Part shown: one piece after another, positions 24,844-34,124 of the stretch
Layout of the letters: every line of letters begins with the position of its first letter
Position numbering within the stretch: the stretch's first letter is position 1
NCBI RefSeq assembly: GCF_025642155.1
Contig: NZ_CP106798.1
Location: 7,378,001-7,442,000, forward strand
Length of the DNA stretch: 64,000 bases
Direction: 5' to 3'
DNA from: Streptomyces sp. HUAS 15-9
Lineage (GTDB): Bacteria; Actinomycetota; Actinomycetes; Streptomycetales; Streptomycetaceae
Translations under genes and position numbers: made by a program
The notes under the pieces: model-generated
Told to the model about the DNA's origin: nothing
Seen by the model: only the letters and a program-made list of their open reading frames with translations
Database searches by the model: none

Positions 24844-25665
24844 TCAGCCGATCTTGAGGAGGCCGGCTTCGACGACGGCGTGGCCGAAGGGGCTCGCGAG
24901 TTCGGCGAGGCGTTCGCAGTCGGCGTCACCCAGGGCGGCGTAGGCGGGGAGGGCCAGGTGGTCGGTGCGGTCCTCGATGTGCCGGCGCAGGAGTACGCCT
25001 TCCGGGCTGAGAGAGTCGCCGTCGAGGAGGCCTCGCTTGCGCAAGCGCTCCTGGGCGTCGGCCCACTCCTCCTCGGGCCATGCGCGGCTCGCCTTGAGGA
25101 AGTCGACGGGAATCTCACCGGTGGCGGCGTGCAGAATCAGTGCCTCCAAGCCTCCGACGCCCTCGCTCAGCAGGCACGCGACATGGCCGTCTCCGCGGAA
25201 CTCCCGGAGCAGCGTCTGGGCGTGCCACAACTGCAGTACCGGCTCCTTGGGCCAGGGCAGTGCGGCATGGGCGGCGAACAGCGGCCGGCCCTGCGCGTGT
25301 TCGAAGGCCGCCTCGGCGGCCCGGTGGGTCAGCGCCAGGACCTCGTCCAGGGCGGACAGTTCGTGGATTCCCGCCCGCCGCAGGGCTTCGCCCGCAGCGG
25401 CGTACCGCGCGTCCAGCACCTGCTGCGGCGTCGTGGCGTCCCAGGCACCGTCGACCGCCTGGCGTACGAAGGCAGGGTTGAAGTTGTAGAAGGTCGAGAT
25501 GACCAGCTCGGCGGATGCTCGGCCGAAGACGGCGCTCCGGGAGGTGAAGTACCCGGCGTGTCCGCTCAGTCCGAGGTCCGCGTACCGTCGCCTTGCCTCG
25601 GGGACGAAGTAGATCATCGCGTGTACGGGCTCGAGGCGGCGCCAGGCCGCGCGCGCTGACTTCAT
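24844..25665 (-). CDS. SCO6745/SalK-family protein
   Basis: A 273-residue soluble helical protein that I recognise as the SCO6745 (SalK-like) family: the beginning RRLEPVHAMIYFVPEARRRYADLGLSG, the phrase GYFTSRSAVFGRASAELVISTFYNF, and LALPAYAALGDADCERL near the end. The biochemical function of the family is not established; members are common in actinobacteria, often near regulators or secondary pathways. It is 57 bases downstream of the alpha/beta hydrolase on the same strand and likely in the same transcript. Confidence 0.8.
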   Translation of the reverse strand: MKSARAAWRRLEPVHAMIYFVPEARRRYADLGLSGHAGYFTSRSAVFGRASAELVISTFYNFNPAFVRQAVDGAWDATTPQQVLDARYAAAGEALRRAGIHELSALDEVLALTHRAAEAAFEHAQGRPLFAAHAALPWPKEPVLQLWHAQTLLREFRGDGHVACLLSEGVGGLEALILHAATGEIPVDFLKASRAWPEEEWADAQERLRKRGLLDGDSLSPEGVLLRRHIEDRTDHLALPAYAALGDADCERLAELASPFGHAVVEAGLLKIG

Positions 25666-25722
25666 GGGGTCACCTCTACGGAGAGTGGACGAACGGGGTA
25701 TTCGCTGGGGGCTCTGCGGGTT

Positions 25723-26562
25723 TCAGTGCTCGCCATGCGCTCGCAGGTGTTCGAGCAGCAGGCGGCTCAGCGCATCGGGTGCCTCCTCGGGGACCCAGTG
25801 GCTGACGCCCTGGAGCGTCTCGAACCGGTACGGCCCGTTGACCCACTGCCCCGTCTGCTGTGCGGCCGCCGGGCCGAACGCGCTGTCCTCCGTGCTCCAG
25901 ACGTACAGCGTGGGCACGTCGATGACGCCGATCGCGCCGTCGGGGCGGCCCGCCCGGTACCAGTTCAGCGCCGCGGTGAGAGCGCCCGGCTGGGACAGGT
26001 GCCGTACGTAGGCCTCGGCACTGTCTTGCGGGACCTTTCCGGCGTAGAACGCGCGAAGCTCCTGGGCGTCGTGGGCGAGCATGCGTTCTTCGGTCGCGGG
26101 TGTTTCACGCCAGTCGATCATGTAGCGCGAGCGTTGGCGCTGATCCTGGTCGGTGCGCAGGCTGGTGGCCAGAGCGCCGGGGTGCGGGGTCGAGACAACC
26201 GTCAGGGTGCGTACGCGGCCGGGGTGGGCGTGAGCCGTCCACCACGCCACTGCGCCTCCCCAGTCGTGGCCGACCAGGTCGAACGCCGCCCAGCCCAGTT
26301 CCTCGGTGATCGCGACCACGTCGTCGACGAGAAGGCCGATGCGATAGTCCTCGGGCCGCTGGGGGCGGGCGCCGGGGGAGTACCCACGTTGGTTCGGTGC
26401 CACCACCCGGTAGCCGTGCGCGGCCAGTGCCGCGATCTGCCGTTGCCACACCAGCCCCGTCTGCGGGAAGCCGTGCAGCAGTAGCACCGGGCGGCCCTCG
26501 GGCGGGCCCGCCACGATCGCGTCGAACACGCCCACGCCGGTGGAGATGCTCAGTTCCGTCAC
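25723..26562 (-). CDS. Alpha/beta hydrolase (epoxide hydrolase/dehalogenase-like)
   Basis: A 279-residue alpha/beta hydrolase: oxyanion motif LLLHGFPQT, nucleophile elbow LVGHDWGG with Asp, and the final SHWVPEEAPD with the catalytic His. The Asp nucleophile with HGFPQ and GHDWGG is typical of soluble epoxide hydrolases and haloalkane dehalogenases, so an ester-forming Asp mechanism is likely. It forms a two-gene minus-strand unit with the SCO6745-like gene and is divergent from the acyl-CoA cluster, whose first promoter element begins about 105 bases upstream of its start. Confidence 0.88.
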   Translation of the reverse strand: MTELSISTGVGVFDAIVAGPPEGRPVLLLHGFPQTGLVWQRQIAALAAHGYRVVAPNQRGYSPGARPQRPEDYRIGLLVDDVVAITEELGWAAFDLVGHDWGGAVAWWTAHAHPGRVRTLTVVSTPHPGALATSLRTDQDQRQRSRYMIDWRETPATEERMLAHDAQELRAFYAGKVPQDSAEAYVRHLSQPGALTAALNWYRAGRPDGAIGVIDVPTLYVWSTEDSAFGPAAAQQTGQWVNGPYRFETLQGVSHWVPEEAPDALSRLLLEHLRAHGEH

Positions 26563-26666
26563 GATCCACCCCTCATACCGACTGGTCGGTCCTCTTCAGG
26601 GAGGGGCGGGCTGTCAAGACCGCGAGCATGTGCGCATCCCCGCTTTCCTGATCGTCAAGGACTTGG

Positions 26667-26695
26667 TTGAACATGACGCCGGATTCAACTATAAC
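26667..26695 (+). promoter_or_regulatory. Promoter with overlapping TetR-type operator before the thiolase operon
   Basis: TTGAAC (26667-26672), a 17-base spacer and TATAAC (26690-26695) form a good sigma70-type promoter. The spacer contains GACGCCGGATTCAA. Nearly the same element is at 32390-32418, and a reversed-core relative precedes tetR at 31415. The leader to the thiolase start at 26892 is about 190 bases, without a recognised gene. Confidence 0.65.
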
Positions 26696-26891
26696 CGATC
26701 GGGAGGCCGACCCTCGTCACCCTGCGGCCATGGCTCATGCCATCGGTCACCGAGGGAGACGGTCAATGAGCCCGCCGCACCGAAGTTGGCGTTCGGCCCG
26801 CCTATCAGCGATCGAGCCCGGCTCACGGAGCTCGGAACTCCGGCCCCCATGCTCCGGGGCGAACCGGACCAACAGGAAACAGTGAGGCGAC

Positions 26892-28091
26892 ATGAGGGAA
26901 GCAGTCATCGTTTCGACGGCACGGACGCCGATCGGAAAGGCCTATCGCGGCGCCTTCAACGACACCCAGGCGCAGGAACTCGCCGCCCATGCCCTTTCGC
27001 ACGCGGTGCGGCGCGCCGGGATCGAGGGAGCCGAGGTCGAGGATGTGATCTTCGGCTGCGCCGCGCAGCAGGGCTCCGCCGGTTTCAACGTCGCGCGCCA
27101 GGCCGTTCTCCGTGCCGGACTTCCGGACACCGTGTCGGGAATGACGATCGACCGGCAGTGCTCGTCGGGCCTGATGGCCATCGCGACGGCCGCCAAGCAG
27201 ATTGTCACCGATGGCATGCAGGTCGCTGTCGGCGGCGGTGTCGAGTCGATCTCCTTGGTGCAGAACGACCACATGAACACCCACCGTGCGGCCGATCCCT
27301 GGCTGGTCGAGCACAAGCCGAGCATCTACATGCCGATGTTGCAGACGGCGGAGATCGTCGCCGAACGCTACGGCGTGAGCCGGGAACGCCAGGACGAGTT
27401 CGCGCTGCTGTCACAGCAGCGCACCGCGGCGGCGCAGGAGGCCGGCCGGTTCGACCGGGAGATCGTCGCACTCACCAGCGTCAAGAAGGTTCTCGACAAG
27501 CAGTCCGGGGAGGTGCGGGACGAGGAGGTCACCCTGACCAGGGACGAGGGCAACCGCCCGTCGACCACACTGGAGGGCCTGGCCGGGCTGGCGCCGGTGC
27601 TCCCCGACGGTCAGGTGACCGCGCACTCCAGCGTCACGGCGGGAAACTCCTCGCAGTTGTCGGACGGGGCTTCGGCGTCGGTGTTGATGGAGTCGAAGGA
27701 GGCCGAGCGCCGCGGACTGGAGCCGCTGGGCGTCTACCGGGGTATGACCGTTGCCGGTTGCGGGCCGGACGAGATGGGCATCGGTCCGGTGTTCGCCATT
27801 CCGAAACTGCTGAAGCAGCACGACCTCGCCGTCGACGACATCGGGCTGTGGGAACTCAACGAGGCGTTCGCTTCCCAGGCGTTGTACTGCCGTGACGAAC
27901 TGCACATCGACCCGGAGCGGTTCAACGTCAATGGCGGCGGGATCTCGGTCGGTCATCCCTACGGAATGACCGGTGCCCGGCTGGTGGGGCATGCCCTTAT
28001 TGAGGGCAAGCGCCGAGGCGTCCGGTATGTGGTGATCTCGATGTGCGTCGGCGGCGGAATGGGCGCAGCCGGACTGTTCGAGGTTGCCTGA
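26892..28091 (+). CDS. Acetyl-CoA C-acyltransferase (thiolase)
   Basis: A 399-residue thiolase with the full catalytic set: Cys90 in [11 protein letters not shown], His355 in [11 protein letters not shown], Cys385 in [12 protein letters not shown], and NEAFA. It should cleave 3-ketoacyl-CoA to acetyl-CoA (or propionyl-CoA) and a shortened acyl-CoA. It is the first gene of the cluster, 190 bases downstream of an operator-containing promoter. Its stop overlaps the HAD gene start region. A second thiolase in the cluster (37213) is collapsed to its two ends, so this copy and the FadB fusion carry the pathway. Confidence 0.93.
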   Translation: MREAVIVSTARTPIGKAYRGAFNDTQAQELAAHALSHAVRRAGIEGAEVEDVIFGCAAQQGSAGFNVARQAVLRAGLPDTVSGMTIDRQCSSGLMAIATAAKQIVTDGMQVAVGGGVESISLVQNDHMNTHRAADPWLVEHKPSIYMPMLQTAEIVAERYGVSRERQDEFALLSQQRTAAAQEAGRFDREIVALTSVKKVLDKQSGEVRDEEVTLTRDEGNRPSTTLEGLAGLAPVLPDGQVTAHSSVTAGNSSQLSDGASASVLMESKEAERRGLEPLGVYRGMTVAGCGPDEMGIGPVFAIPKLLKQHDLAVDDIGLWELNEAFASQALYCRDELHIDPERFNVNGGGISVGHPYGMTGARLVGHALIEGKRRGVRYVVISMCVGGGMGAAGLFEVA

Positions 28092-28731
28092 GGTGTCGAG
28101 CGGGACGGAAAAGGTCCGAACTTCGGTCCTCGTGGACTTCGGTGGGGTCATCACGTCCAGTGTGCTGCAGGCTTTCACCGACTTCGGCGCCTCGCTCGGC
28201 GGTGACCCGCACCGGCCGCTGGACCTCCTCGCCCGGGACTCGCCATCACGCACTCTCCTGGCCGACCACGAGTGCGGCCGTATCGACACCGAAGCCTTCG
28301 AGCGGGGATTCGCCGAACGCCTCCGCGTCCACGGCGCCGACGTACCGGCCGAGGGGCTCACGGCCCGGATGCAAGCGGGAATGTCGATCGACCAGGACAT
28401 GCTCGCGCTGCTCGGTGATCTTCGGGCCGCCGGCCGTCCGGTTGCGCTGGTGTCCAACTCGTTCGGTACCGGAGCCTACGACGGCGTCGACCTCGCCGCC
28501 GTTGCCGACGTGGTCGTCATCTCCGCCGAGGTGGGGATCCGCAAGCCATCCCGGCGGATCTACGCGATCGCCTGTGAACGCCTCGGTATCGACCCCGAGG
28601 AGGCAGTCATGATCGACGATCTGCAGCAGAACCTCGACGGAGCGGCGCGGATCGGAATCGGGGGCGTACTGCACACCAGTGCCGCCGACACCCGCCGCCA
28701 ACTCGCCGAACGCTTCGGGATCACCGCCTGA
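28084..28731 (+). CDS. HAD-superfamily hydrolase (ACAD10 N-domain-like phosphatase)
   Basis: A 215-residue HAD phosphatase-like protein: motif I is [11 protein letters not shown] with Asp nucleophile, but the usual second Asp (DxD) is Gly here (DFGGV), as in the sEH N-terminal and ACAD10-type branch. Motif II is ALVSNSF, and motif III/IV are [10 protein letters not shown] and [14 protein letters not shown]. The TTG at 28084 or the GTG at 28093 is the start; both overlap or abut the thiolase stop, implying coupling. In mammalian ACAD10 such a domain is fused to an APH kinase and an acyl-CoA dehydrogenase, both of which are separate genes in this cluster, hence a possible role in handling a phosphorylated acyl intermediate (inference). 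Confidence 0.82.
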   Translation: MPEVSSGTEKVRTSVLVDFGGVITSSVLQAFTDFGASLGGDPHRPLDLLARDSPSRTLLADHECGRIDTEAFERGFAERLRVHGADVPAEGLTARMQAGMSIDQDMLALLGDLRAAGRPVALVSNSFGTGAYDGVDLAAVADVVVISAEVGIRKPSRRIYAIACERLGIDPEEAVMIDDLQQNLDGAARIGIGGVLHTSAADTRRQLAERFGITA

Positions 28732-28815
28732 CCGATCGACCGACCGGTCGCAAGGAGACCGGTCATGTGGGATCCGCACCGCATCACCTGCTCACCCCCC
28801 CGGAAGGCACCGCTC

Positions 28816-30342
28816 ATGGCCAGTGTTCTCGACCCGGTCCGCCGCCACGCGGCTGCAACTCCTGACAACATCGCGCTGCGCGGCGGCGCGGATCAGTGGA
28901 CCTACCGTCAGCTGAGTGACGCGAGCGTACGGTACGCGGGCGCCTTGGCCGCCGCGGGTCTGTCCCCCGGGGACCGGGTGCTGCTCGCGGCGCCGTCGGT
29001 GCCCGAGTTCGTGGTGGCCTACCTCGGGATCCAGGCCGCGGGCTGTGTCGTGGTGCCGGTCAACACGATGGTCACCCGGGCCGAGGTGGAGTACGTCCTC
29101 GGCGACGCCGGGTGCTCATTGGCGATCGCATGGCACGCCCTCGGCCCCGCCGTCGCGGAGGCGGCAGCGGCACTCAAGGTGCCCTTCTGGACGCTGTCCC
29201 CGGGCGCGTCGGTCACCGGTGCAACCCCTGCCGACGTCGTCGACCGGGACCGCGACGAGACCGCGGCCATCCTGTACACCTCGGGCACCACGGGACGGCC
29301 GAAGGGGGCCCAACTCACCGTCGGGAACCTGCTGTCCGCCGGGGAGATCGGCGCCGAGTGCAGCCGCGCCTCCAGCGCCGACCGTACCGGCACCGGACTC
29401 CCGCTGTTCCACGTGTTCGGCCAGGCGTCGGTCATGATGGCGACCCTGACCGCGGGCGGCTCGATGTCCTTGCTGGCCCGATTCGACCCGGCGTCGATGC
29501 TGGACATGCTGCGCCGCGACCGGCTCACCATCATGGCCGGCGTGCCGACCATGTGGAACGCGATGCTGCACGCGGCGGGTGATGCGAACCCGGCGGACTT
29601 CGCGGGGCTCCGTGTCGCCGTCTCCGGCGGCGCCTCACTGCCCGGGGAGATCGCCCGAGCCTTCGAGGCCCGCTTCGGCTGCACCATCCTCGAAGGGTAT
29701 GGGCTCACCGAGACCACCGCGTTCGGCACCTTCAACGACATCGACCGCGGCGGCAAGACCGGGTACACCGGCAGGGCAGTCCCGCGGCTGCAGGTTCAGG
29801 TGCGTGACGAGGACGGCAACGAGTGCCCTCCGGGTACCGTCGGCGAGGTCCACATCAAGGGACCCACGGTGATGCGCGGTTACTGGAACCGCCCCGCGGA
29901 CACCGCCGCGGCAATCTCGTCCGACGGCTGGTTCCGGACCGGCGACCTCGGCGAAACCGACACGGACGGCGACCTGCGCATCGTCGACCGGATCAAGGAC
30001 CTCATCATCCGCGGCGGTTACAACGTCTACCCCGGTGAGGTCGAGGAAGTTCTCTACGAGCATCCGGACATCGTCGAGGCAGCCGTGATCGGCGTTCCCG
30101 ACGAGCACTACGGCGAGGAGGTCGCCGCGCTCATCGCCGCCCGGCCCGGTTCGGAGCTCGGTGCCGCCGAGGTGTCGGGCTGGGCACGAGAGCGGCTGTC
30201 CGCCTACAAGATCCCGCGCATCGTCCGGTTCGTCGACGCGCTGCCCAAGGGCCCGACCGGGAAGATCCTCAAGCGGTCCATCGACCGTACGGAGCTGACC
30301 CGCGATCCCGCAGTCGGCGACGTACCCGCCCGCCGGCACTGA
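28816..30342 (+). CDS. Acyl-CoA ligase (AMP-forming, FadD3/FadD13-type)
   Basis: A 508-residue ANL ligase with all core motifs: AILYTSGTTGRPKGAQLT, EGYGLTETT, GWFRTGDLGE, IVDRIKDLIIRGGYNVYP and the lysine near GPTGKILKRS. It should activate a carboxylic acid entering the cluster. The ATG at 28816 has GGAAGG upstream; in-frame codons reach back to 28765 but show no SD. A second ligase in the cluster (38187) is collapsed. The substrate could be a hydroxy, keto or branched acid; nothing in the sequence fixes it. Confidence 0.92.
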   Translation: MASVLDPVRRHAAATPDNIALRGGADQWTYRQLSDASVRYAGALAAAGLSPGDRVLLAAPSVPEFVVAYLGIQAAGCVVVPVNTMVTRAEVEYVLGDAGCSLAIAWHALGPAVAEAAAALKVPFWTLSPGASVTGATPADVVDRDRDETAAILYTSGTTGRPKGAQLTVGNLLSAGEIGAECSRASSADRTGTGLPLFHVFGQASVMMATLTAGGSMSLLARFDPASMLDMLRRDRLTIMAGVPTMWNAMLHAAGDANPADFAGLRVAVSGGASLPGEIARAFEARFGCTILEGYGLTETTAFGTFNDIDRGGKTGYTGRAVPRLQVQVRDEDGNECPPGTVGEVHIKGPTVMRGYWNRPADTAAAISSDGWFRTGDLGETDTDGDLRIVDRIKDLIIRGGYNVYPGEVEEVLYEHPDIVEAAVIGVPDEHYGEEVAALIAARPGSELGAAEVSGWARERLSAYKIPRIVRFVDALPKGPTGKILKRSIDRTELTRDPAVGDVPARRH

Positions 30343-30392
30343 ACATCCGTCGAACGAAGAGATGTGCCCGCTGCGGAAGAAAGAGAGGAAAG

Positions 30393-31376
30393 ATGCATGG
30401 TGAGTTGCTCATGAGCCTGCCCCCCATGCTGCGGGACCGGCTGCGCCTGCCCGTGGTCGCATCGCCGATGTTCATCGTGTCCAGTCCGGAGTTGGTCATC
30501 GCCCAGTCGGCCTCCGGCATCGTGGGTTCCTTCCCCGCGCTGAACGCGCGGCCCCAGTCGGCCCTGCGGGAGTGGCTGCAGCACATAACGGAGGAGTTGG
30601 CCAAGCACGACGCCGACCATCCCGAGGCACCGTCCGCGCCGTTCGCGGTCAATCTCATCGTGCACAAGACCAACTCACGCCTGGAGGAGGACCTCGCGAC
30701 CGTCGTGGAGTTCGAGGTGCCGATCATCATCACCTCTCTCGGTGCCCGGGCCGATGTCAACGATGCGGTCCACTCCTACGGCGGGATCGTGCTGCACGAT
30801 GTCATCAGCAACCGGTTCGCGCGCAAGGCGGTGGAGAAGGGCGCGGACGGCCTGATCGCCGTCGCCGCGGGCGCGGGTGGGCACGCCGGCACTCAATCAC
30901 CCTTTGCGCTCGTCCAGGAGGTTCGCGACTGGTTCGACGGCCCTCTTCTGCTGTCGGGCTCCATCGCTCACGGCCGCTCGATCCTCGCCGCGCAGGCCGC
31001 CGGCGCGGACCTCGCCTACGTGGGTTCGGCGTTCATCGCTACCGACGAGGCGAGCGCGGAGGACCAGTACAAGCAGATGATCGTGGACTCCACAGCTGCG
31101 GACATCGTGTACTCCGACCTGTTCACCGGCGTGCACGGCAACTACCTCCGCGGCAGCATCGAGGCCGCGGGGCTCGATCCGGCCGCACTGCCCGGCTCCG
31201 ATCCGTCCGCCATGGACTTCGGGAACCAGGACGTCAAAGGGGCGAAGGCGTGGCGGGACATCTGGGGCGCGGGTCAGGGCGTCGGCGTGATCGGAGCGGT
31301 ACTTCCCGCGGCAGCGGTCGTCGAGCGCCTCGCCGGTGAGTACGCCGAGGCGAAGAGCCGGCTTCGGCGCTTGTAA
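30393..31376 (+). CDS. Nitronate monooxygenase-family FMN protein
   Basis: A 327-residue TIM-barrel flavoprotein of the nitronate monooxygenase/2-nitropropane dioxygenase family: LPVVASPMFIVSSPELVIAQ, FAVNLIVHKTN, AAGAGGHAGTQSPFALVQ (FMN phosphate region with the family His) and LLLSGSIAHGRSIL. Members oxidise nitronates or act as FMN-dependent enoyl reductase-like enzymes; in acyl-CoA clusters of actinobacteria the role is usually unproven. It follows the ligase by 50 bases with AGAGGAAAG as SD, and precedes tetR. Confidence 0.85.
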   Translation: MHGELLMSLPPMLRDRLRLPVVASPMFIVSSPELVIAQSASGIVGSFPALNARPQSALREWLQHITEELAKHDADHPEAPSAPFAVNLIVHKTNSRLEEDLATVVEFEVPIIITSLGARADVNDAVHSYGGIVLHDVISNRFARKAVEKGADGLIAVAAGAGGHAGTQSPFALVQEVRDWFDGPLLLSGSIAHGRSILAAQAAGADLAYVGSAFIATDEASAEDQYKQMIVDSTAADIVYSDLFTGVHGNYLRGSIEAAGLDPAALPGSDPSAMDFGNQDVKGAKAWRDIWGAGQGVGVIGAVLPAAAVVERLAGEYAEAKSRLRRL

Positions 31377-31414
31377 AGGGGTGCGCCAGAGCCGCATCGA
31401 GTCTGCGTATTTAC

Positions 31415-31441
31415 GAGTCTGGCGTCGGATTCAAGTACACT
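31415..31441 (+). promoter_or_regulatory. tetR promoter with operator GAGTCTGGCGTCGGATTC
   Basis: The 18-bp imperfect palindrome at 31415-31432 has arms GAGTC and GATTC around TGGCGTCG. It overlaps a -10-like TACACT (31436-31441). The ATG of tetR is at 31449, so the transcript may be leaderless. The core is the reverse orientation of the GACGCC core at 26667 and 32390. Confidence 0.55.
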
Positions 31442-31448
31442 TCCGGAG

Positions 31449-32141
31449 ATGGACAACACCGCACCTGAGGAGAGCGACGGCGAGAAGGCACCGCCGGTGG
31501 CCCCCCTCTCGCACCTTCGCGAGCTGCCGACGACGAAGCGGGGAGCGCGGACACGGGCCGCTTTGGTGAAGGGCGCCCGGAAGGTGTTCGAACGGGACGG
31601 CTACCTCGACACCCGTCTGACCGACATCACCAAAGAGGCTCAGTGTGCGGCGGGATCCTTCTACACCTACTTCGCCAACAAGGAAGAGGTGCTTGCCGCC
31701 GTTCTCCTGGAAGCCCAGGAGGACATGATGCACCCCGGCATGGGCCGGGTGCAGGGCACCGACGACCCATATGCGGTACTCGAGGCGAGCAATCGCGCGT
31801 ATCTCGAGGCATACAAACGGAATGCGAAACTGATGGCACTGCTTGAGCAGGTCGCCCAAGTTGAGCCGGAGTTCCGTGAGTTCCGGAGCCGGCGCGCTGA
31901 TGCGTTCATCCGCCGCAACGCCCGCGGCATCGCCGACCTACAGGCGCGGGGCGTTGCCGACCGTGAGGTCGATCCGATGATGGCCTCCCGTGCGCTGTCG
32001 GGCATGGTCAGCGTCATGGCCTACAACGCCTTCGTGCTCGGCGAACGGCACGAAGAAGGTACGCCGGTGGACTTCGATGAGCTCGTCTCCACGGTCACCC
32101 GGCTCTGGGCGAACGCCCTGCGGTTCCCCGGCCACCACTGA
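31449..32141 (+). CDS. TetR-family regulator, probable controller of the acyl-CoA cluster
   Basis: A 230-residue protein with a TetR helix-turn-helix at about residues 33-80 (RTRAALVKGARKVFERDGYL, then TRLTDITKEAQCAAGSFYTY and FANKEEVLAAVL) and a helical ligand domain of about 150 residues. It lies inside the cluster and has an operator-like palindrome overlapping its own promoter. Related elements stand before the thiolase and SDR operons, so it likely represses the whole set and itself, released by an acyl-CoA or related compound (inference). Confidence 0.9.
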   Translation: MDNTAPEESDGEKAPPVAPLSHLRELPTTKRGARTRAALVKGARKVFERDGYLDTRLTDITKEAQCAAGSFYTYFANKEEVLAAVLLEAQEDMMHPGMGRVQGTDDPYAVLEASNRAYLEAYKRNAKLMALLEQVAQVEPEFREFRSRRADAFIRRNARGIADLQARGVADREVDPMMASRALSGMVSVMAYNAFVLGERHEEGTPVDFDELVSTVTRLWANALRFPGHH

Positions 32142-32389
32142 CCGACCTTCTCTCTTCCCCCCTCGCCCTTGTCCGGTCCCAGATATCTGTAGGCACCGCG
32201 TACGCCCCGAGCAGCAGTGCCTACGGACGGGCGGGATGGTCGATGCGCGTCGCGGCAGCCCCGTACGCCGCTTGGCCTGCATGCCTACAGAAGACTGGGA
32301 CTGACCACGGTTCGCGGGGACCGGACAGCCCTTCTCGGCGTATGGGGCGATCGCTTGCGCCTTCTCCGTGGGTGACGCACACCTGGTGA

Positions 32390-32418
32390 TTGAACTTGAC
32401 GCCAGATTCAATTATACA
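32390..32418 (+). promoter_or_regulatory. Promoter/operator before the SDR-led operon
   Basis: TTGAAC (32390-32395), 17 bases with GACGCCAGATTCAA, then TATACA (32413-32418). It matches the 26667 element at 24 of 29 positions or better. The rest of 32142-32496 contains no gene I can support. Confidence 0.65.
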
Positions 32419-32496
32419 GGTGGACGGGGACCACGGCCGCAGCATCGCGAGGGCCGTGCCCCGGCACCGCACGCCCCGCCACGGAGAGGGTTCGCT

Positions 32497-33315
32497 GTGA
32501 AGGTTGCACAAAGAGTCGCCATCGTCACCGGAGGCGGTGGCGGGATCGGCAGCGCGCTGGTCGCACGGCTCGCTCGCGAGGGTGCCCGGGTCGTCGTCGC
32601 GGACCTCGACGCGGACAGCGCGCGGGCGGTGTCGGAGGCAGTCAACGCCGGCCATCCGGGAAGCACCGTCAGCGCCGGCGCCGACGTGTCGGACACCGCC
32701 CAGATACAGCAGTTGGTCACCCTGGCGGAGAGCGCCTTCGGTCCGGTTGATTTCTACTTCGCGAACGCGGGCATCGCCGGGGCGCTCGACCTCGACGCGA
32801 GCGAGCAGGACTGGGACCTCTCGATCGGCGTCAACCTGCGAGCCCACATCCGTGCGGCAAAGCTGCTGGTACCGCGGTGGCTCGAGCGCGGTGAGGGCTA
32901 CTTCGTCAGTACCGCCTCGGCGGCCGGGCTGCTCACCCAGATCGGCTCCGCCACGTACGCCGTCACCAAACACGCGGCCGTCGCCTTCGCCGAATGGCTG
33001 AGCGTCACCTACGGCGATCGCGGGGTCCGCGTCAGCTGTCTGTGCCCGATGGGGGTGAACACCAAGCTGCTGTCCTCCGGGGAGGGTTCGGGGGACGCTC
33101 TGGGAAGAGCCGCGACGCGAGCCGTCACGTCCGCGGGGGACGTCCTGGAGCCGGCCGAGGTCGCCGACGCAGTCCTGGCCGCGATCGAGTACGAGCGCTT
33201 CCTGATCCTGCCGCATGAAGACGTTCTTGAGATGTACCGGCAGAAGGGCTCGGACTACGACCGGTGGCTGCGCGGGATGCGCCGCTACCAGAGCTCCCTT
33301 CTGGCGCAGTCATGA
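32497..33315 (+). CDS. SDR-family oxidoreductase
   Basis: A 272-residue short-chain dehydrogenase: cofactor loop VTGGGGGIGSA, DLDAD after strand 2 (suggesting NAD), FANAGIAG, and the catalytic YAVTKHA with Ser in STASAAG. The C-terminal extension RWLRGMRRYQSSL resembles SDRs in lipid catabolic clusters. The GTG at 32497 has GGAGAGGG upstream. Its TGA overlaps the next gene's ATG, so the enoyl-CoA hydratase is translationally coupled. It probably oxidises a hydroxyacyl-CoA or hydroxy acid intermediate. Confidence 0.9.
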   Translation: MKVAQRVAIVTGGGGGIGSALVARLAREGARVVVADLDADSARAVSEAVNAGHPGSTVSAGADVSDTAQIQQLVTLAESAFGPVDFYFANAGIAGALDLDASEQDWDLSIGVNLRAHIRAAKLLVPRWLERGEGYFVSTASAAGLLTQIGSATYAVTKHAAVAFAEWLSVTYGDRGVRVSCLCPMGVNTKLLSSGEGSGDALGRAATRAVTSAGDVLEPAEVADAVLAAIEYERFLILPHEDVLEMYRQKGSDYDRWLRGMRRYQSSLLAQS

Positions 33316-34124
33316 CCGGCGCGCCGGGCGAGCTCGTCCTCGCCGAACACCGCGGGCCGGTGCTGGTGCTCACGTTCAACCGGCCGGCCAAGCTCAACGC
33401 CTGGACCGACGAACTCGAGGACCGCTATTTCACGCTGCTCGACGCCGCCGAGGACGATCCGGACGTACGCGCCGTCGTGGTCACCGGCGCGGGACGCGGA
33501 TTCTGCGCCGGAGCCGACCTCCAGCGGCTGCAGGCGCTCGGCGAGGTCGCCGAGGCGGACCGGGCACGACGCCGACCGCGCGATGTGCCGCTGACCCTGC
33601 GTAAACCGCTGATCGGTGCGATCAACGGGGTGGCCGCCGGCCTGGGCATGGTGGAGGCGCTCTACTGCGACGTTCGCCTCGGCTCGCCCTCGGCGCGGTT
33701 CACCACGGCATTCGCGCAACGCGGGCTGATCGCCGAGTACGGGATCTCCTGGCTGTTGCCCCGGCTGGTGGGGCACAGCCGGGCAACGGATCTGTTGCTG
33801 TCCAGTCGCATGGTGGACGCCGAGGAGGCTTTCCGTATCGGTCTTCTCGACCACCTGGTCCCGACCGGCAGTGTGGTCGATGCCGCTGTCTCGTACGCCA
33901 CCGATCTGGCGACGCGCTGTTCCCCGGCATCCATGGCCACCATCAAGGGCCAGTTGAACAACGACGCGGACGGCACCTACGCCGGTTCCGTGACCCGGGC
34001 GGAGGGCCTCATGCTGCAGGCCTTCCGCGGGTCCGATCTCGTCGAGGGCGTGGCCAGTCACCTCGACAAGCGCCCACCGAATTTTCCCTCCCTCCCGGTC
34101 AGGAGTTCACATGTCCGTGTTTGA
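33312..34124 (+). CDS. Enoyl-CoA hydratase/isomerase
   Basis: A 270-residue crotonase-fold protein: [15 protein letters not shown], oxyanion loop [13 protein letters not shown], and the second oxyanion strand [10 protein letters not shown]. The first catalytic glutamate position lies near [21 protein letters not shown], where the usual Glu/Asp pattern of hydratases is partly present, so isomerase or hydratase are both possible. The start overlaps the SDR stop as ATGA and its end overlaps the dehydrogenase start by 14 bases, giving tight coupling. Confidence 0.9.
   Translation: MTGAPGELVLAEHRGPVLVLTFNRPAKLNAWTDELEDRYFTLLDAAEDDPDVRAVVVTGAGRGFCAGADLQRLQALGEVAEADRARRRPRDVPLTLRKPLIGAINGVAAGLGMVEALYCDVRLGSPSARFTTAFAQRGLIAEYGISWLLPRLVGHSRATDLLLSSRMVDAEEAFRIGLLDHLVPTGSVVDAAVSYATDLATRCSPASMATIKGQLNNDADGTYAGSVTRAEGLMLQAFRGSDLVEGVASHLDKRPPNFPSLPVRSSHVRV

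Noticed and set aside
32142..32411. Transposase-like remnant on the minus strand near 32300
   Set aside because: PTEKAQAIAPYAEKGCPV looks protein-like, but I could not connect it to a family and there are no repeats or further pieces.
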